Assembly (NCBI RefSeq): GCF_030272615.1
Contig: NC_081411.1
Span: forward strand, 152,509,971-152,573,970
Source of the DNA: Cryptomeria japonica
Taxonomy: Eukaryota; Streptophyta; Pinopsida; Cupressales; Cupressaceae
Direction: 5' to 3'
Length of the DNA: 64,000 nucleotides
In this document: positions 59,506 through 64,000 of the stretch, piece after piece
Position numbering within the stretch: position 1 is the stretch's first letter
Layout: every line of letters starts with the position of its first letter
Notes under the pieces: model-generated
Database searches by the model: none
What the model saw: the letters and a program-made list of their open reading frames with translations, nothing else
What the model was told of the DNA's origin: nothing
Made by a program: the position numbers and the translations under genes

Positions 59506-62500
59506 ATGGATCTTTTGTTAAGTGATTATCCGAAATTTGAAATGGCATCTAAGATCTAGAAGCCCATTGTTGTTAAGAACATTGAAAAGCCCTCACTGAA
59601 ATACTCTCTAACTCCCAAAATAGCATCTAAACCGGATGATAAAACTGCATTTTCACTCATTCTGGATAGGGTTTTACTAGTTTAGGATGTCAGATTCTTC
59701 ACTAAGTGTCATGTTGAGGAACTAGGTCATGTTGAGATCAAGGACACATATGATGAATTGTGTATCGATGGAAAACTAGATAACAAGTTTGAACACATTA
59801 AAGTCAAGGGATTGACCAAAGCCCTAACCTACCTTCAAACCCCAGTGGGTTAAATTCATTTTGAGCAGATTTCATGATGACTTCATGTGGTTAGAGGAGC
59901 AACCATTCAAGATCACCAAGGAAATCATCCACTTGATCACCGGTTACCCTATTTATGACCATGCCCGAGATCAAAAAATGATTTCACAAAAGGAATTGAT
60001 CACTTTAACCAGAGTAGAATCCGATTGCAGAGGTCTAAAACTGAATAATGTCACAGATGCAGAGCTGAAGTTTTCCATTAGAGTCATAGGCTATTGTTTC
60101 TTTCAATCGGCAAGGGAAAACAGTGTACCCTGTGCAGCAGTCGATTTAGCCTATAAAATTGTGAAGAAAGGTATGAAGATTGATCTATGCGAAATGTTGT
60201 TGAAAAATCTGTTTGAAAATCTCAACACCATAAGGAAGCCAAAGAAGAACAACTTGGCAAACACACTGAAGTTTGGATCACTTTTGGTATGCATGTTTTT
60301 CTATTTGAGAAATTCTTTCCATCAATCGATAATGTAGTTTGGGAGCTACACCGACCAATCACCCATCAAATCAATGACTTCATCAAACAGCTAGGTGATA
60401 ACTTCAATGATATTATGGATGATTATTTTAGCAAGTTTCAAGAAAAGATGCATAACAGGTATAGGATTCCACCCAAGTTAGTGGAGAAATACAAGGATGA
60501 TATATGCTTTGAAGTAGACACCAACTACTGCTATGTCAATGCAGTGGAACCGAGAACTCAATCTTTGCCACCTATGGGTTATGAGATTGATTTTGACATT
60601 ACACAGCAGCAGATAGATGCTTTTCTTGCTCTACCAAGGCATGCTACTGAGATGAGATACGGTACATATGAAGAAGTTAAAGAGAAAGTTAAAATGAGCA
60701 TTGTAGTACCAAAGGCTACAAGAAAAGTAACAAAAATGATTAAGGCATTAACAGAGAAATTTGGAGAAGGTTCTTCCTCCACACCTGTCAAGAGCATTCA
60801 AGTCATCACCAAGGAGGAATCTGAAGCCCAAGAAACAGCTATTACATTGAGCACTGAGTTGCCAAAAGGGAAAACTTTGAAAAGGAAGAAACAGGATACA
60901 TCAAAGGTATCACCGACTCCTTCAGTAAAGCCCCCAAACACAAGATCATTTGTAGTGTCACCGAGTAAGAAACCAAAGAATGTTGCCACACCAAAGGTAA
61001 CAAAAACTTATAAGAAATCTACTCAAAGACTCATTTTGACTAAAGAGTCCAGTGACACTGAATCTGAAGACGCAAGCAAATTTCAGATTGTTAAGAGTCA
61101 AAAAAAAGATGTAGATAGCGTTGATAATTTTTGTGCTAATCTGAAACAATATGGTGGATTTGGAGCATTTCAATATGTTAAGTATGAATCCAAAAATGAT
61201 GAAGAAAAGAGACAAATAGAAGAAGCTGTAATCTACACACTTCTGAAATTCCGATTGGTCCCATTGGAAGTAACTAATTCTCTTCCAAAAGAATTGTATT
61301 TGTATATTGATAACAAGTGGAAATATGCTATGGACTTGGAAAAATAGATGAGAGAAAGAAGTCTAGTGCATCTCTTCTCAGACATGTTGGTAGATGAGAT
61401 CAATGAACATCTGAAAAACTACCAGACAAACTTCCTAGTAAAGCAAAGAGCCTTGAAATTGATGAATGGCCTTTATCTTGAAGTAGAGAATGAGACCAAG
61501 GAAAAGTGGCAGGAAATCTTTCGAATCAAGAATGTTGGTGAGCAAGTTGAAGTTGAAATAGTTGATGTCACTGAGCAAGACCCCACTGATACTATACAAA
61601 TTGATGAGGACATCATGGACACCGAGGTACAAGAATAGGAAATGATTGAAGGGAATGCTTATGCCAAACTGGTATCCAGTGAGTCGGTTTTGGAACAAGT
61701 TCAGCCCTATCCTCTGGTCACTAAGCATGTTTCAATCGAGACACCTCAAGATACTGAACAAGGAAAAGAGGGTCACAAGTCTACAGAAGGAGAAGCTACT
61801 TCTCAGGCCATCGAGAAACAGACTTCTCAAGCCCCTTCTAGCACTAAAAATGTTACAACTGAGACCCAGAGCAAGGATTCACCGAAGGCTACATCTGAGG
61901 TTAAAGAAATTGACAAAAGTGTTGCCTCTACTGAGCAACCTACCGAGGGTCAACAAGCCTCCCAAGCCATTGTATTAGTTCAACCGGTGAAAACCTCCAC
62001 ATCTAAAGAAAAGAAAATGAAAAAACATAGTTTCAAGTTAGATTTGTCAAAACCAATAGTGTTGCCGAATATAGACATATCCAAATTAAAGGACAAGAAC
62101 TTATTGAATTCGGTGAACTATGCAAAGCCAAAGAAGAACAAAAGAAGAAAAGAAGAAATAGAGTACTTCAGAAGGTGAAAGCACTATTAACAGATGTGAT
62201 ACCTGAAGCTACAGTGACAAAAGATGCAGCCATCTATGTTCAACTAGATGAACTCCTAACTAAAATAGAGACATCTGGAGTAGACACATCTGAATACTTG
62301 AGCAAATTGAAGGACAAAGAGCTCACTGCAAAAATGATTGAAGAGGTACAGAAAGCCATTGCTATTGGCAAAGTAAAACTTGTCAAATTTATTGCTGAGT
62401 TGTCCCCTCAACTCAAGCACATTCTTTCTTTATTTCAGAAACTCTGTACATTTTCTTTATTCATTAAAGATATCAAGAATAAAATAGAAGTGATTGAGAA

Positions 62501-62879
62501 AGAGATCATTGATCTCTCCCATACATTGACCACTAAGCCAAATTCTATTCAGAATTTTTATACTAAGTTACAAAAGCTCATGGCTCAACAATTGGAACTT
62601 AGGAATGAAGAGCACAAAATAAGGATGGACATTATGACTCTTCAAACCTTATTCATTCCACACTTGTCCTCCGTCCATGAACAGATCAAAAAGGCTACCT
62701 CTTTATCCACTCAACTAGAGGGAAGCACTTTAGATGGACTGATTTCACTATTAGCCGACATTACAGTTCAGAATTCACTCATGGATAGTATTAAGGATGC
62801 CCTCTCTGCCGCTCTCACCGATGCAAGGACAAAGTATAAATCCATTTTTGACTGGTTGCCTCCACCGAATGGTAACTAA
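59506..62879 (+). pseudogene. Element E ORF2: ~1,100-codon protein of unknown function
   Basis: I do not recognise a family. From the ATG at 59506 the frame is readable to 62879 with stops at ~59554, 59695, 59851, 61345 and 61636, and shifts near 59850, 60300 and 62170. The N-terminal ~350 residues look globular (WLEEQPFKITKEIIHLITG, NSVPCAAVDLAYKIVKKG). The middle is Lys/Glu/Thr/Ser/Pro-rich and probably disordered (60700-62050). The C-terminal part (62175-62879) is helical and coiled-coil-like, ending WLPPPNGN. It occupies the place of pol. The layout (globular, charged, helical) resembles the element F ORF, without obvious sequence match. A PMD-like N-terminal fold is possible but unproven. 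Confidence 0.7.
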
Positions 62880-63192
62880 GTTTTGATGTTTGTCAAAAGG
62901 GGGGAGTATAGTATATAGTGTATATAAGATAATTTTGACAGGGGGAGCAGTGAACCGAGTAGTGACAACCAAGTAGTGAACCGAGCAGTAAATATAGAAT
63001 ATTGATCACAACGCATGCACAATCAGAGTTATGAACAGTATATTGATAAGGGGAGTATATCTGAGTATACTATTTCATTGACAAATGTATATACTGTCAG
63101 TTTAGTCAAATTTTGTAAGTATATAGATTTTTGAGTTATGACTTTGAAAGAAGTTTTGTCAAACATCTCAACTAATGTGAAAAGGGGAGATT
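62880..63192 (+). other. Element E 3' untranslated region and polypurine tract
   Basis: No gene. Contains GGGGGGAGTA and GGGGGAGCAG purine runs near 62899 and 62941, and the tract AAAAGGGGAGA (63181-63191) immediately before the 3' LTR. Confidence 0.85.
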
Positions 63193-64000
63193 GTTACTAC
63201 TTACTAAGTTGCCATTAGTTTTATGTCCAAAGTCATTCTATATACTCTAGTCTGTTATTACTACCGAAACATTTAGTCGGTAAGCACAGAGCAATCGGTT
63301 ATAGAAGAAAGTAGTCACAGAGCTTAGCATACACCAAGTTGTCTACCGAGTAACACTCTATGTCTACCGAGAAAAAAAAATGATACACCAAGTGAACACA
63401 CACTGAGTGAAACGTGTTACCAGATTCATTGAACCTAGACACATATGGGAAACGTGTTACAAGATCGAGGAACAAAGAATCATTATCACTTAGGAAATTG
63501 TACCTTAAAGATTTTGTATGATCTTGAGGTCATCTATCCAATGAAATATTTTGTATTTTTATTCATTCAATGAATCATGTTTGTAAGATCGAAGCATCAA
63601 TAGATCATCGACATAAGAGATCTATTTATACAGCATGAATTGAGGATCAAAAAGTGAAGGTGTATGAAGCAAGACATGTGTAATAGATAAGGAAGCACTG
63701 AGTATTGTGACTGTTAGAGACACAAAGGTCATCAAGAAGGATTTTAGAGAACAGTCAAGGAACAGAGTAAATAGAAGGGTTTACCAAGTTAATCTATGGA
63801 TTACCGAGGTATGCTATAAGCAAGGTAATCTCATTTTGAGCACATAGAATCTGCTATAACATTCCAAATGTGAAGTTGCAAATATTTTGTAATATTGTGT
63901 TGTAATATTTTGAGTTGTAAGAGAAACCTTTAACAGGGTAAAAGACTCTAACAAAGTCTATAAATTGTAAAGCCTTTAACCAGGTGCAGCATTTAGAATA
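63193..64000 (+). repeat. Element E 3' LTR, cut by the window edge
   Basis: Aligns with 56471 onward for 808 bp with numerous transitions. Confidence 0.93.

Larger units (their letters stand above)
56471..64000 (+). mobile_element. Element E: non-autonomous Copia-like LTR element with a novel ORF
   Basis: LTRs at 56471-57639 and from 63193 to the window edge. An initiator-Met primer site, Gag-like coiled coil, zinc knuckles, a ~1,100-codon ORF and a polypurine tract fill the 5.5 kb between them. There is no trace of protease, integrase, RT or RNase H, so the proteins must come from a partner. LTR copies differ mainly by C/T and G/A changes, several at CG sites. It is inserted in the gag of Gypsy-D; the right target duplication is outside the window. 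Confidence 0.9.

Overview
The window is intergenic plant DNA built almost entirely from nested LTR retrotransposons. I see no intact host gene, tRNA, rRNA or bacterial feature. Initiator-Met-tRNA-type primer sites, Ty1/Copia and Ty3/Gypsy polyproteins of plant lineages, 5-bp target duplications and heavily decayed elements point to a large plant genome. A gymnosperm is my guess, not something the sequence proves.

Left block (1-14395): a minus-strand Copia element (Copia-1) runs off the left edge. Two minus-strand elements sit inside it: a short non-autonomous LTR element (179-3233, TSD CATGT) in its pol, and a chromodomain Gypsy element (Gypsy-H, 6310-13793, TSD CCCAT) in its LTR.

Middle-left block (14396-24485): a degenerate ~115-bp tandem array split by a Copia solo LTR (14851-15908, TSD GTCTT), then a 2.1-kb stretch peppered with a short recurring motif, then a possible promoter and 5' intron. 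These lead into a long decayed plus-strand reading frame of unknown function (19237-23632), interrupted by a small solo-LTR-like insertion and ending on a polypurine tract and LTR (23622-24485). I call this element F; it lies in the integrase of an older Gypsy.

Right block (24486-64000): the host is a minus-strand Tat-type Gypsy (Gypsy-A), seen at 24486-26548 and 49635-52393. Copia-B (plus, 26549-49634) is inserted in its RT, and a 16.3-kb Tat-type Gypsy (Gypsy-C, plus, 31029-47286, TSD GTATG) is inserted in the RT of Copia-B. A relative of C (Gypsy-D, plus, from 52394) is inserted in the gag of Gypsy-A, and a non-autonomous Copia-like element (element E, plus, from 56471) is inserted in the gag of Gypsy-D.

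The most interesting content is extra coding capacity carried by these elements. Gypsy-C carries, antisense and downstream of pol, a GC-rich two-exon gene for a plant mobile domain (PMD) protein; its predicted splice junction keeps the frame. Element E has a coiled-coil/zinc-knuckle Gag and an unrecognised ~1,100-codon ORF in place of protease, integrase and RT. Element F has an unrecognised ~1,260-codon ORF. A GCGTCTGTGT-like minisatellite occurs both in the sense leaders of Gypsy-C and Gypsy-D and in the antisense PMD intron, each time in the sense orientation of its own transcript.
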